Numbered from the stretch's first letter, positions 52,395 through 61,945 are shown. The stretch: DNA of 64,000 nt from Amphibacillus sp052055485 (GCF_052055485.1 NZ_CP197171.1:2666001-2730000), one strand, 5' to 3'. Numbers and translations are program-made. Notes: a model not told the origin generated them from the sequence alone.

Positions 52395-52961
52395 ATGATG
52401 AAGGAAAAAGAACAAAGTGAATGGTTAAGCTGGATCAAAGCTTTTATTGTTGCTCTTTTTTTAGTTTGGTTAGTCCGAGCATTTATAATTATCCCAATCG
52501 AGGTCGAAGGTCCATCCATGTCCCCAGCTCTAATTGATCAAGATTACCTCATTGTTGAAAGACTATCTTATCAATTATCAAATCCGAAACGTTTTGATAT
52601 CATTGTTTTTCATGCAACCGAACAGAAAGACTACATTAAACGGGTCATTGGTTTACCCGGTGAAACCGTTGAGTATAAAGAGGATCATTTGTATGTTAAT
52701 AACCAATTAGTTGAAGAGCCGTTTTTAGCTGATCATTTAAATGACAATCAACATAACTCCCCATTTACAAACGATTTTAACTTAGCTGAAGGCATTCCTG
52801 GGCAACATCAAGTGATACCTGAGGGTTATTATTTAGTTCTTGGCGATAATCGACAAAACTCAACAGACAGCCGAATGATTGGTTTGATCCCAGAAGAAGA
52901 TATTATCGGGCAGGCGAGATTTATCTATTGGCCTTTCAGTCGAATCAGTTCGTTAAATTAG
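52395..52961 (+). CDS. lepB: Signal peptidase I
   Basis: A 188-aa type I signal peptidase of the Bacillus Sip type, with one N-terminal membrane helix (about residues 10-31) and the catalytic Ser in GPSMSP near 40 and general-base Lys in YIKRVIGLPGE near 81; LGDNRQNSTDSR near 153 completes the family boxes. It releases exported proteins at the outer membrane face. ATG 52395 (or 52398) is chosen over a start six codons upstream since GGTGGTGA precedes it. It is 10 bases before rbgA. Confidence 0.95.
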   Translation: MMKEKEQSEWLSWIKAFIVALFLVWLVRAFIIIPIEVEGPSMSPALIDQDYLIVERLSYQLSNPKRFDIIVFHATEQKDYIKRVIGLPGETVEYKEDHLYVNNQLVEEPFLADHLNDNQHNSPFTNDFNLAEGIPGQHQVIPEGYYLVLGDNRQNSTDSRMIGLIPEEDIIGQARFIYWPFSRISSLN

Positions 52962-52971
52962 AGGTGAAAAA

Positions 52972-53820
52972 ATGACAATTCAATGGTTTCCAGGCCATAT
53001 GGCAAAAGCTAGACGAGAAGTACAAGAAAAATTAAAATTAGTTGATTTTGTGATTGAATTAGTTGACGCAAGAGCCCCATCTGCATCACAAAATCCAATG
53101 TTACAAGAAATTCTGCAACAAAAACCAAAGATGCAAGTATTGATGAAAAAAGACTTAGCTGATCCGAATATGACTACTAAATGGATCGAAAAACTTAGAG
53201 AAGCTGCTGTTGAAGTAATTGCTGTTGATGTGCAAAATCGGCAAGATATTCAAAAGGTAATTGAAACAGCAAAAAAAATGACAAGTGAAAAAATGGCTCG
53301 CTTAAAAAGTAGAGGGGTTCGTCCTCGGGCTGGGCGAGCGATGATCATCGGTATACCTAATGTTGGCAAGTCAACATTAATTAATCGGTTAGCAAGTAAA
53401 AAAATGGCTAAAACAGGTGACCGTCCGGGAGTAACGACACAACAGCAATGGATTAAAGTGAAAAAGGATTTTGAACTTTTAGATACCCCAGGCATTTTGT
53501 GGCCGAAATTTGAAGATAAAAGAGTAGGCTATCAATTAGCTGCCATTGGTACGATAAAAGACCAATTACTTTCGATTGAGGATATTACTCGTTTTACTTT
53601 AAACTATATTCAGCAATCATATCCCCATCTATTAATGGAAAGATATCAATTAGAGGATGTCGAAGCTGATTTTGAACAAATTCTTGAGCAAATCGGACAA
53701 CAAAGGGGAGCATTAGCCCCAGGTGGCAGTGTTGATCTAAGTAAAACAGCTGAGTTAATTATCCGTGATTTTCGCAACGGGAAAGTAGGGCGAATTACTT
53801 TAGAACAACCGAATGATTGA
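52972..53820 (+). CDS. rbgA: Ribosome biogenesis GTPase RbgA
   Basis: RbgA (YlqF) is a circularly permuted GTPase for late 50S assembly. The 282-aa protein starts MTIQWFPGHMAKARRE, then has the G1 loop GIPNVGKST near residue 126, the switch GVTTQQQW near 153, G3 DTPGI near 171 and the C-terminal RNA-binding helix domain. The G4 motif, normally NKxD, reads MKKD near 55-58, so the base-specific Asn is replaced by Met. Otherwise it is intact. Neighbours lepB and rnhB are as in B. subtilis. Confidence 0.95.
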   Translation: MTIQWFPGHMAKARREVQEKLKLVDFVIELVDARAPSASQNPMLQEILQQKPKMQVLMKKDLADPNMTTKWIEKLREAAVEVIAVDVQNRQDIQKVIETAKKMTSEKMARLKSRGVRPRAGRAMIIGIPNVGKSTLINRLASKKMAKTGDRPGVTTQQQWIKVKKDFELLDTPGILWPKFEDKRVGYQLAAIGTIKDQLLSIEDITRFTLNYIQQSYPHLLMERYQLEDVEADFEQILEQIGQQRGALAPGGSVDLSKTAELIIRDFRNGKVGRITLEQPND

Positions 53821-53939
53821 TGAAGGAAAAGCGCAAACCATATCTTAATTGATATTCATTTGTGCTTTTTTATATTCTAAAAACTTACTCAAACATGTCG
53901 ATATTAATAGTAATGGATGATAGAGGAGATTATAATTTG

Positions 53940-54740
53940 ATGAAAGATTGTTCAATAGCTGAAATAAAACAATATTTAAATGAAGAAATAATTAGTGAGG
54001 AAGTCTTACAATCCTTGGAAACAGATCCGCGAAAAGGTGTTCAACAAGCCATTCAAGTCTATAAAAATAAACAAGCTAAACAACAGCTTTTGCAAAAACA
54101 ATTTCTTGCTATGAAGAAATATGAACAATATTATCTGAATCAAGGGAAAAGATATATCGCCGGCATAGATGAAGTTGGTAGAGGTCCACTAGCAGGGCCA
54201 GTAGTGGCAGCAGCTGTCATTCTGCCTAAAGATTTTTCCTTACTAGGTTTGACTGATTCAAAGAAACTTAGCAGTAAACAACGTACGGTTTTTGCTCAGG
54301 AAATAGAGAGCTGTGCGGTAGCAGTAGGGATTGGTGTGATCGATAATGTTGATATTGATCGGGTCAATATTTATCAAGCGTCGATTTTAGCTATGGAACA
54401 AGCTGTAAAGAAATTAGCACCCAAGCCGGACCATCTGTTGATTGATGCTGTCCCATTACCCAATGTACCTTATTCAAGTGATATCATCATCAAAGGTGAT
54501 CAAAAGAGTATCTCGATTGCAGCGGCTAGTGTGGTCGCTAAAGTTTATCGTGATCAAATGATGTCCCAATATCATCAGAAATACCCATATTATCAATTTG
54601 ATCAGAATCAAGGGTATGGAACAGCCGGACACTTGCAAGGTCTGAAAAAATATGGAGTCACCCCAATTCATCGAAAATCATTTGCACCGATTAAGGACTA
54701 TTTAGAAGGAGGAAAAGATGATGGGATCACTATTTTCTAA
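53940..54740 (+). CDS. rnhB: Ribonuclease HII
   Basis: RnhB removes ribonucleotides from DNA. The catalytic residues are seen in AGIDEVGRGPLAGPV (Asp and Glu near 76-77), LTDSKKLS near 105, and LIDAV near 168. ATG 53940 gives 266 aa, near the Bacillus length, and follows AGAGGAGA; the longer frame from 53862 crosses a hairpin region and is unlikely. An N-terminal extension of about 70 aa before the catalytic domain is usual for this family in Bacillus. Its end overlaps the next gene. Confidence 0.95.
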   Translation: MKDCSIAEIKQYLNEEIISEEVLQSLETDPRKGVQQAIQVYKNKQAKQQLLQKQFLAMKKYEQYYLNQGKRYIAGIDEVGRGPLAGPVVAAAVILPKDFSLLGLTDSKKLSSKQRTVFAQEIESCAVAVGIGVIDNVDIDRVNIYQASILAMEQAVKKLAPKPDHLLIDAVPLPNVPYSSDIIIKGDQKSISIAAASVVAKVYRDQMMSQYHQKYPYYQFDQNQGYGTAGHLQGLKKYGVTPIHRKSFAPIKDYLEGGKDDGITIF

Positions 54741-56487
54741 TGTTTCATCACAACTTCAAACAATGTTGAAAGATCAGATGACAACACCTTTAACCTTACG
54801 ACAAGGTCAAGTTATTCTTGGTAAAGTGACACAAATTTTTCCGAACCAAGTCGCATCGGTTCAATTTGGCAAGCATCAAATTATGGCTAAATTAGAGATC
54901 CCATTAACTGCTGAACAGTCTTATTTATTTGAAGTAACTTCTGTCGAAGATCTGCCTCAATTAAAAGTTATGACATCATCGGGATCTAATTTGACTTTGG
55001 CAGATCAAATTTTATCCATTCTTGCCAAATTGAATCTGAGTCCAACAAGGGAAAATCAACAATTTATTCAAGAAACGATCAATAATCAAATTCCTATTCG
55101 ACAAAATGATTTAGAACAAGCTTTGTTATTACTGAAAAATGATCATAGTCAAGAAACGAAAACATTATTACTCGATATGCTCAAAGAACAGCTCCCAATT
55201 ACGGAATTGACTATGCAATCAATGGAAGCTGTCAGTTCAAGAACAGGGTTAGTTTCACAAATGCAAACTTTGGCTGAGTCGTTAGCAAATAACGGTCCGC
55301 TCAGTCAACCTGCTCAACAATTACTAACAAAACTGCTAGTCATCTTAAATAGAGAACCAGTTAATGAACACAATTATACTGTTAATCGTGAGCAAACAGC
55401 GAACTTAGGAGCAACAACTCAAGATGAATCGAATATCCAAACAAAGCTTGATTTGACTCAAGTGCCTAAGCAAAATGCTCCAATTTCTGCTTCTAAGTTA
55501 AACTTAGAAAGTGATGCTCTCCTTAATCAGTTGAGCAAACAACTGGCTTTATCAGAAAAGCAATTATTTCAATTTAATAAAGTGCTGACTAACTTGAATA
55601 ATGACCAAGTTGAACCCATCGATAAACATCTGGAACAGCTCCAAACATTATTAAAAGATCATCATGTCGCAGCTAAAGTAGCTCAGCAATTACCTAATCA
55701 AGCGGCTGCGTCTTTAGATGAATTTATTGATCAAGCAACACCAGCAAAACAGTTAGAATTTATTCGGCCGTTAACAGAACTTATTCAACTCCAATTTCCT
55801 AGAGAAAACAGTGCTCAAATTTTTGACCTTTTAAGTCAAATCAATCAGACAGAAGCAAATCTATTTCCGGTTAAAGATCAATTCTTAATCCATATGAAGA
55901 ATTATCTATTGAATAGCGGTCTTGATTTTGAACATAACTTATCTGAAAATCAACAACGATTAACTGAACAGCCAGTCCCTCTTAAACAGCTGTTATTACA
56001 AGTTTTTGCTGAGCAATCGACACAGATGAGAGAAACAGATAATTTACTGAATTTATTAACGGGGCAACAGTTAACCCTTTTAAATGAGGATGCAAGTTTT
56101 CTACATTTATCGACACATATTCCTGGTTTATTTGGAATTGAGGAAGATATAGAAGTCGAGTTCTATAGTCGGAAAGATAAAGAAGAAAAAATCGATGCTA
56201 ATTATTGTCGAATTGCTTTTTATCTTGAATTAAATCAATTAGGGACAACAATTATTGATATGAGTGTGCAGAATAGAGTTGTTCATCTAACCGTTTATAA
56301 CGATGAGGATATTTCTGATCTGCTCGATCAATATAAAACCTTGCTTAAGGATGGATTAACTAAATTAAACTACCAGTTATCAACGATCAGTTATAAAGTA
56401 CTTCCAGATGACCATGAACATATTGCCATTAAGGCCGAACGAAATCAGCAAACATTTAAACAAAGTAGTTTGGATGTGAGAATATGA
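54721..56487 (+). CDS. YlqG-like protein, FliK-related C-terminal domain
   Basis: A 588-aa Gln- and Leu-rich cytosolic protein in the place of B. subtilis ylqG. It is mostly helical with no membrane segment; the C-terminal 100 residues (EVEFYSRKDKEEKIDANYCR, about 475 onward) recall the hook-length control (FliK) C-terminal domain. Function is unknown. ATG 54721 is preferred to 54718 for spacing from GGAGG. It overlaps rnhB, and its stop overlaps the next start (ATGA). Confidence 0.7.
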   Translation: MGSLFSNVSSQLQTMLKDQMTTPLTLRQGQVILGKVTQIFPNQVASVQFGKHQIMAKLEIPLTAEQSYLFEVTSVEDLPQLKVMTSSGSNLTLADQILSILAKLNLSPTRENQQFIQETINNQIPIRQNDLEQALLLLKNDHSQETKTLLLDMLKEQLPITELTMQSMEAVSSRTGLVSQMQTLAESLANNGPLSQPAQQLLTKLLVILNREPVNEHNYTVNREQTANLGATTQDESNIQTKLDLTQVPKQNAPISASKLNLESDALLNQLSKQLALSEKQLFQFNKVLTNLNNDQVEPIDKHLEQLQTLLKDHHVAAKVAQQLPNQAAASLDEFIDQATPAKQLEFIRPLTELIQLQFPRENSAQIFDLLSQINQTEANLFPVKDQFLIHMKNYLLNSGLDFEHNLSENQQRLTEQPVPLKQLLLQVFAEQSTQMRETDNLLNLLTGQQLTLLNEDASFLHLSTHIPGLFGIEEDIEVEFYSRKDKEEKIDANYCRIAFYLELNQLGTTIIDMSVQNRVVHLTVYNDEDISDLLDQYKTLLKDGLTKLNYQLSTISYKVLPDDHEHIAIKAERNQQTFKQSSLDVRI

Positions 56488-56759
56488 AAAAAGACCATCC
56501 CTATAAAAAGGCTGTCGCCCTCCAGTATGATCGGGAGAAGGCATCATCTCCAGTTGTTAAAGCAAAGGGGCAGGGCTACGTTGCTGAAGAAATTTTAAAA
56601 CGTGCTAAAGATTCAGATGTCCCCATTCAAGAAGATAAAAGTTTAGTTGAGGTGTTATCTCAATTGAATATTAACGATAGGATACCAGAAGAACTTTATC
56701 AAGCAGTGGCTGAAGTTTTTGCTTATATATATAAAATTGATCAAACAAAAAAGAAATAA
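56484..56759 (+). CDS. YlqH-like protein, FlhB C-terminal domain homologue
   Basis: A 91-aa protein resembling the cytoplasmic C-terminal part of FlhB/YscU export switches (YKKAVALQYDREKASSPVVK and GYVAEEILKRAKDSDVPIQE), without the membrane part. The autocleavage motif NPTH of FlhB is absent. In B. subtilis ylqH follows ylqG in the same way. The two genes resemble parts of a FliK-FlhB pair, although no flagellar genes are in the window. Function is unknown. Confidence 0.8.
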   Translation: MKKDHPYKKAVALQYDREKASSPVVKAKGQGYVAEEILKRAKDSDVPIQEDKSLVEVLSQLNINDRIPEELYQAVAEVFAYIYKIDQTKKK

Positions 56760-57074
56760 GCACAACTCAGCAGGATTATCCAGCTGAGTTGTAGAAATTA
56801 TTAGGGAAATCAACTCAATCCATTCAGAACAAACTAATATTTCTGTAATGAGACTTACGAAATTAACGGCAAGAATGGGTTTGCATTTTCGAAGAAAGTG
56901 GAACAAATCTTATCTGTATGTCTAAAACAAAGCTTTTATGGAAACCCGGTGTTAACTAAAATCATTTATTTGCCAAGTCCAGTCCTGTAGTTAAAAATAG
57001 ATCCGCCCTTAAGCAAACTAGGATTGGCTTAACAATGAAGTTGCGAGATGAATATAAAATAAGGAGTGTGTGAA
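56760..57074. other. Intergenic region between ylqH and dprA
   Basis: About 315 bases. An inverted repeat ACAACTCAGC...GCTGAGTTGT (56762-56792) sits just after ylqH and may be a terminator, though the T-tract is poor. No gene is seen. In B. subtilis sucC and sucD lie here; no remnant was found. Confidence 0.5.
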
Positions 57075-57986
57075 TTGAATTCCCCTCGAAATCGCCTCAT
57101 CTATCTTGCTCAAAGTCCACTAGCAACAAGAGCCTTGTTACAAAAAGTCATCAAATTAGATCCAACATGTTCAAAAATATTTCACCATTCGACAAATGAA
57201 TTGGTAAATACTTATCAACTCCCTGTTAGAAGAGCTGAAAAACTTTATCGCTATATTAAACAGTATCAAGAGGATTGTTCAGTATCAAAGAAATTAGCTG
57301 ATTTTAAAATATGGACCATTCTTGATCAAGATTTTCCACTCTTATTAAAGCTAATTCCTGATCCTCCAGTTATCCTATATGGTTTAGGCAGATCTGATTA
57401 CCTCCAACATTCCCCATCGTTAGCTGTCGTTGGAACAAGACACCCATCTCAATTAGCCAAGCAACATATGTATCGACTATTAAAGCCATTAGTTGACCGA
57501 GAATGGTTATTTGTCAGTGGAATGGCATATGGTATTGATGGTTATGCCCACCGAATTGCTGATTACTATAAGGGCAGAACTATAGCTGTTTTAGCCGGAG
57601 GTTTACTTCATCCCTATCCATCAAAGCACCTTGACTTATTTCATCGGCTAGCTAAAAATCATCTCGTTATTTCCGAATATCCACCACATTTAAAGCCAGA
57701 GCGCTACCATTTCCCAGAGCGAAATCGTTTAATCAGTGGTTTGTCATTTGCGACACTTGTCGTTGAAGCTCAAGAGAGAAGTGGCTCATTGATAACAGCT
57801 GATCAGGCATTAGAGCAAGGGAGAGAAGTGATGGCAGTACCTGGTGCTATCAGTTTGGCTCAAGCCAAAGGCTGTCATCATTTAATTCAAAATGGGGCAA
57901 AATTAATTCAAAATACCTATGATATTCTTCAAGAATGGGAACTAATTAAACGAAATTGGAGGCAAATCCGATCAGAAATACACTAA
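57075..57986 (+). CDS. dprA: DNA processing protein DprA
   Basis: DprA (Smf) protects incoming single-stranded DNA and loads RecA in natural transformation. The 303-aa protein has the Rossmann-like core: VVGTRHPSQLAKQ near residue 117 (GTR where GSR is common), VSGMAYGIDGYAH near 149, ERNRLISGLS near 217 and RSGSLITADQALEQGREV near 236. TTG 57075 is chosen because AAGGAG (57061-57066) is well spaced; the GTG at 57066 overlaps it. No C-terminal winged-helix domain is seen. Confidence 0.93.
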   Translation: MNSPRNRLIYLAQSPLATRALLQKVIKLDPTCSKIFHHSTNELVNTYQLPVRRAEKLYRYIKQYQEDCSVSKKLADFKIWTILDQDFPLLLKLIPDPPVILYGLGRSDYLQHSPSLAVVGTRHPSQLAKQHMYRLLKPLVDREWLFVSGMAYGIDGYAHRIADYYKGRTIAVLAGGLLHPYPSKHLDLFHRLAKNHLVISEYPPHLKPERYHFPERNRLISGLSFATLVVEAQERSGSLITADQALEQGREVMAVPGAISLAQAKGCHHLIQNGAKLIQNTYDILQEWELIKRNWRQIRSEIH

Positions 57987-58485
57987 TTTTATAAAATTAG
58001 CAATGATTAAAATTATATATATTTGACAAATGACTAGAAAGTATTTAATAATAGTGAATGTTTATTTTATATATTAAGTAAGCATATAATTTTATCAAAG
58101 GTTTGCGGTTACTCGTCCCATCGAAAAGATTTGTGGAAAGACTAAGGTCATCACATCCATGTGGAATTAAGGTCTAAAGTTTACTTATCTTTTCAGATTG
58201 TACAAGAATAAATGGTTTGCTTATTCTGAGTCCCAAAGGAGTCCTTTGATGAAGAAAAAAATTTAAAGGTACTAAATATTAGAAAAACTAATGCTCTCAA
58301 AGGAACTTCGACTAAGTTATCTACATCCTCGAACATAAAGATCCATTTTCTTCGTGCGATGTATCGCTCTGAAGCTTTCCTTGTCCTATAGGAACGTCGG
58401 AGCCATCACATCCATGTACTAGTGAATGTGTGCATATTTTTCTAATATGATCCAAATAAAAGCAGACCTCTTGGGAGGGAAAAGA
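57987..58485. other. Intergenic region between dprA and topA with repeat debris
   Basis: About 500 bases without a gene. It contains a diverged family A repeat (58105-58240) and a second piece (58345-58415, with GCGATG...GAAGCTTTCCTTGTC) that resembles the extra unit within the left copy at 12056-12150. No clear topA promoter was found. Confidence 0.5.
58105..58240 (+). repeat. Diverged copy of repeat family A
   Basis: GCGGTTACTCGTCCCATCGA followed by AAAGATTTGTG matches the core at 12150-12175, and AAGAATAAATGGTTTGCTTA then TTCTGAGTCCC matches the palindromic AGAATAAG...CTTATTCTGAG part of the family. The order of the pieces is changed, so this copy is rearranged. Confidence 0.55.
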
Positions 58486-60564
58486 ATGTCAGATTATTTA
58501 GTAATTGTTGAATCTCCAGCAAAAGCCAAGACAATAGAACGTTATCTTGGAAAAAAGTATACAGTTAAAGCCTCGATGGGGCATGTCCGTGACTTACCAA
58601 AAAGCAAAATGGGAATAGATTTCGAAAACAGCTATAACCCTAGTTATATAACGATTCGAGGCAAAGGACCTGTTTTAAAAGAGTTGAAAACGGCAGCCAA
58701 AAAAGCTAAAAAAGTTTACCTTGCCGCTGACCCGGATCGTGAGGGGGAAGCTATTGCATGGCATTTGGCTCATAGTTTAAATGTTGATCCAAATTCTGAT
58801 TGTCGTGTTGTCTTTAATGAAATTACCAAGGAGGCAGTCAAGGATTCATTTAAACATCCACGTCAAATTGATATGGATCTTGTTGATGCTCAACAAGGAA
58901 GACGTATTTTAGATCGATTAGTGGGTTACAACATTAGTCCATTACTATGGAAAAAAGTGAAGAAAGGTTTAAGTGCTGGACGTGTTCAATCTGTCGCCGT
59001 TAAGATGATTATTGATCGTGAAAATGAAATCAAGAACTTTAAACCAGAAGAATACTGGTCCATTGATGGCCAGTTCTTAGCAGGTACTGAATCATTTGAA
59101 GGTTATTTTTATAGTTTAGATGGAAAAAAACTTAAACTGCCAAATAAAGAGGCCGTTGATGATATACTGAGACGAATACCAGATAAGAAGTTCACGGTTG
59201 GGAAGGTGACGAAAAAAGAAAGGAAACGCAATCCTGCCTTACCGTTCACAACTTCTTCACTACAACAAGAAGCTGCTCGAAAATTGAATTTCCGAGCACG
59301 TAAAACAATGATGCTTGCCCAACAGTTATATGAAGGTATAGACTTGGGCAAAAAAGATGGTGGGATAACCGGGCTGATAACTTATATGCGGACGGATTCA
59401 ACGCGTATTTCAGAAACAGCTCGTACAGAAGCACGTCAATATATTACCGAGCAATATGGGAAAGAATTTTTAGGTGTAACAAGAAAAGTAAAAAATCAAG
59501 ATCAAGCACAGGATGCTCATGAAGCTGTACGACCAACCTCAGCTTTCCGGGAACCAAGTGCTTTAAAATCAGTTTTATCTAGAGATCAGTATCGACTCTA
59601 TAAATTAATATGGGATCGATTTATTGCCAGTTTAATGGCTCCGGCTGTTTTGGATACGATGACTGTCCAATTAAATCAAAATGGGGTAGCTTTTCGTGCG
59701 ACAGGTTCAAAGATTAAATTTAAAGGTTTTATGAAGATTTATATTGAAGGTAATGATGATAATAAAAAAGAAGAGCACAAACTGTTGCCTACACTTGAAG
59801 AAGGAATGGTTGTTGAAGCTGACAAAATAGTTCCGAATCAGCATTTTACTCAGCCGCCACCTAGGTATACAGAAGCCCGTTTAGTGAAAACAATGGAGGA
59901 GAAGGGGATAGGCCGACCCTCTACTTATGCTCCAACGTTGGATACAATTCAGCGACGTGGTTATGTTACCCTTGATAATAAGCGATTTGTACCGACTGAG
60001 TTAGGAATCATTGTGATTGATCTCGTTGTCGAATTCTTCCCTAAAGTTATTGATATTGACTTTACGGTAGAGATGGAGAATGACCTTGATGCGATCGAAG
60101 CAGGGACACGCAATTGGGTTGAGATCATTGATAGCTTTTATCAAGAATTTGAAAAAAGACTTAAAGTTGCAGAAGAAGAGATGGAAAAAGTTGAAATTAA
60201 AGATGAACCAGCTGGAGAAGACTGCGAAAAGTGCGGTCACGAAATGGTTTATAAAATGGGGCGCTATGGCAAATTTATGGCTTGCTCTAACTTTCCAGAA
60301 TGCCGAAATACAAAAGCTATCTTAAAAGAAATTGGCGTTACCTGTCCCAAATGTAAAAAAGGTCAAATTGTTGAACGCAAATCTAAAAAACGCAGAACAT
60401 TTTATGGTTGTGATCAATTTCCAGAGTGTGATTTCTTGTCATGGGATAAACCTATTCCACGCTTATGTCCAAAGTGTAATGAACAATTAGTTGAGAAAAA
60501 GGTTAAAAAAGGCGTAAATGTTCAATGTATTGCTTGTGACTACAAAGAAGAGACACAAAAATAG
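58486..60564 (+). CDS. topA: DNA topoisomerase I
   Basis: TopA relaxes negative supercoils. The 692-aa protein has the Toprim domain (IVESPAKAKTIE near residue 6, AADPDREGEAIAWH near 81), the catalytic Tyr in TYMRTDSTRI near 300, and three C-terminal four-Cys zinc ribbons (starting CEKCGHEM near 581, CPKCKKG near 622 and CPKCNEQ near 662). ATG 58486 follows GGGAGGG; a longer frame has no support. A terminator follows. TrmFO, its usual next gene, is absent. Confidence 0.97.
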   Translation: MSDYLVIVESPAKAKTIERYLGKKYTVKASMGHVRDLPKSKMGIDFENSYNPSYITIRGKGPVLKELKTAAKKAKKVYLAADPDREGEAIAWHLAHSLNVDPNSDCRVVFNEITKEAVKDSFKHPRQIDMDLVDAQQGRRILDRLVGYNISPLLWKKVKKGLSAGRVQSVAVKMIIDRENEIKNFKPEEYWSIDGQFLAGTESFEGYFYSLDGKKLKLPNKEAVDDILRRIPDKKFTVGKVTKKERKRNPALPFTTSSLQQEAARKLNFRARKTMMLAQQLYEGIDLGKKDGGITGLITYMRTDSTRISETARTEARQYITEQYGKEFLGVTRKVKNQDQAQDAHEAVRPTSAFREPSALKSVLSRDQYRLYKLIWDRFIASLMAPAVLDTMTVQLNQNGVAFRATGSKIKFKGFMKIYIEGNDDNKKEEHKLLPTLEEGMVVEADKIVPNQHFTQPPPRYTEARLVKTMEEKGIGRPSTYAPTLDTIQRRGYVTLDNKRFVPTELGIIVIDLVVEFFPKVIDIDFTVEMENDLDAIEAGTRNWVEIIDSFYQEFEKRLKVAEEEMEKVEIKDEPAGEDCEKCGHEMVYKMGRYGKFMACSNFPECRNTKAILKEIGVTCPKCKKGQIVERKSKKRRTFYGCDQFPECDFLSWDKPIPRLCPKCNEQLVEKKVKKGVNVQCIACDYKEETQK

Positions 60565-60567
60565 CCA

Positions 60568-60606
60568 AACTGTACACTTGCTCTAAACAAGTGTACAGTT
60601 TTTTTA
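60568..60606 (+). terminator. Intrinsic terminator after topA
   Basis: AACTGTACACTTG (60568-60580) and CAAGTGTACAGTT (60588-60600) pair perfectly, followed by T residues. Confidence 0.93.
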
Positions 60607-61028
60607 TGATTAGAAAATTATTAAGTCATTTTTATCACAGCTAACCGTCTATAAATCGCAGGTCTACAAGACGTAGCCCTAACGCCCACTGATTGAAGTA
60701 ATGATTTTAGAAAATAATTGTGTCTAGCTTAAACCTACAAAGAAGTGGTCTTTTTTTGTTTGTAAAATGGGTAAACTTTAAGCCATTGATCTTTAACTTG
60801 TTAATCTAGTAATGAAAGATGAATGACTAACAGAACTTTAAATTATTGACAATTTCAGAAGCTAGCGCTATAATTTTTGTTTGGTAAGTAAATTTGCTTG
60901 ACGTTTATTTATTGTGATATGATATAAATATATAAAGGATTCTGAACTTTAATATTATTCGGTAAATAATTTGCGTTAATGATGACAATATGATACGGTT
61001 TAATCGCCTGCATTAATGAGGTGTAACA
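60607..61028. other. Intergenic region between topA and the xerC pseudogene
   Basis: About 420 bases with no gene and no trmFO remnant that I can see. It holds GCCCACTGATTGAAGTA at 60690, also found nearly identical at 36538, and the strong promoter at 60846. A second TTGACG/TGATAT pair near 60899 could be an additional promoter. Confidence 0.5.
60846..60874 (+). promoter_or_regulatory. Perfect consensus sigma-A promoter upstream of xerC-hslVU
   Basis: TTGACA (60846-60851), exactly 17 bases, TATAAT (60869-60874). In the known order it would transcribe xerC (codV), hslV, hslU and codY. The first of these is broken here, so the promoter probably still serves hslVU. Confidence 0.8.
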
Positions 61029-61933
61029 CTGGACAACAATAAGATTCAAGAACAATTTAGTTAATATTTAAAGATTGAAAAATTGTATCGCACTATACCT
61101 TAAAGTATTATAATCAAGCTATCAATGTTTTGGTCAATTTTTTAAAGCAAGAGAATATCACTGGTTTTGATGTGGTTGATGATCGAGTTGTCCGATATTT
61201 TTTAACTCATCTCTATCAACAGAAGTTAAGTAGAAAAAGTGTTGCCCGAAAAATTTCTAGCTTAAGTACATTTTATCGATATTTAGAGCGAGAAAACATA
61301 ACAACGAGTCATCCTTTTTTATCAGTTTCATTGCCCAGGTCTGAGCATGCACTACTTCCTTTTTTATATCAAGAGGAATTAGCAGAATTATTTACGATAA
61401 GTGATTTATCGACATCGATTGGGCAGCGGAATTAAGCTTTACTTGAACTTATGTATGCAGCTGGTATCTGTGTAAGTGAATGTGTCAGTTTAACAGTTGA
61501 CGTGATTGATTTTTCTTTGCAAACGCTAGTTATGGGGAAAGGGAGAAAAGAGCGCTATATACCTTTTGGCTCTTTCACTGGAAAAGCACTGCAACAGTAT
61601 ATCAATGCTGGAAGAGAACAATTATTAAAGAAAAATCAAGAAGGAACGAGCTTCCTTTTTTTAAATGCTAAAAGAATGCTGATTACAACTCGTGGTATTC
61701 AATTTGTATTAAATAGAATAGTTGAAGAAGCAGCTGTTACAGCTCACATCCATCCTCATGCCTTACGTCACACGTTCGCAACACATATGTTAAATGCAAG
61801 TGCTGATCTGCGAACTATACAAGAATTATTAGGGCATGCTCATCTTTCTTCAACACAGGTCTATACTCACGTAACAAAGGATTGCTTGAAGGATGTGTAT
61901 ATGAAAACGCATCCAATAGTGCAGAAAAAGTAA
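61029..61933 (+). pseudogene. xerC: Tyrosine recombinase XerC (CodV), disrupted
   Basis: The translated pieces cover XerC, the recombinase that with XerD resolves chromosome dimers at dif. Lesions seen: GAGGTG precedes CTG (61029), where an ATG is expected; TAA interrupts the frame at 61062-61064; a frameshift falls near 61079-61088; TAA at 61433-61435 replaces a codon in RN-x-ALLELMYAAG. The first catalytic Arg (GIRVSE) reads Cys (GICVSE). The distal catalytic residues remain (HALRHTFATHML, LGHAHLSSTQVYTHV). Recombinase function is therefore lost, and dimer resolution must rely on another recombinase. Confidence 0.9.
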
Positions 61934-61945
61934 TGAGGTGAACCA

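Noticed and set aside
60690..60706. Short repeat shared with 36538
   Set aside because: About 14 identical bases (CCCACTGATTGAAG) occur at both sites, but with no wider similarity that I can see; too little to define a repeat family.
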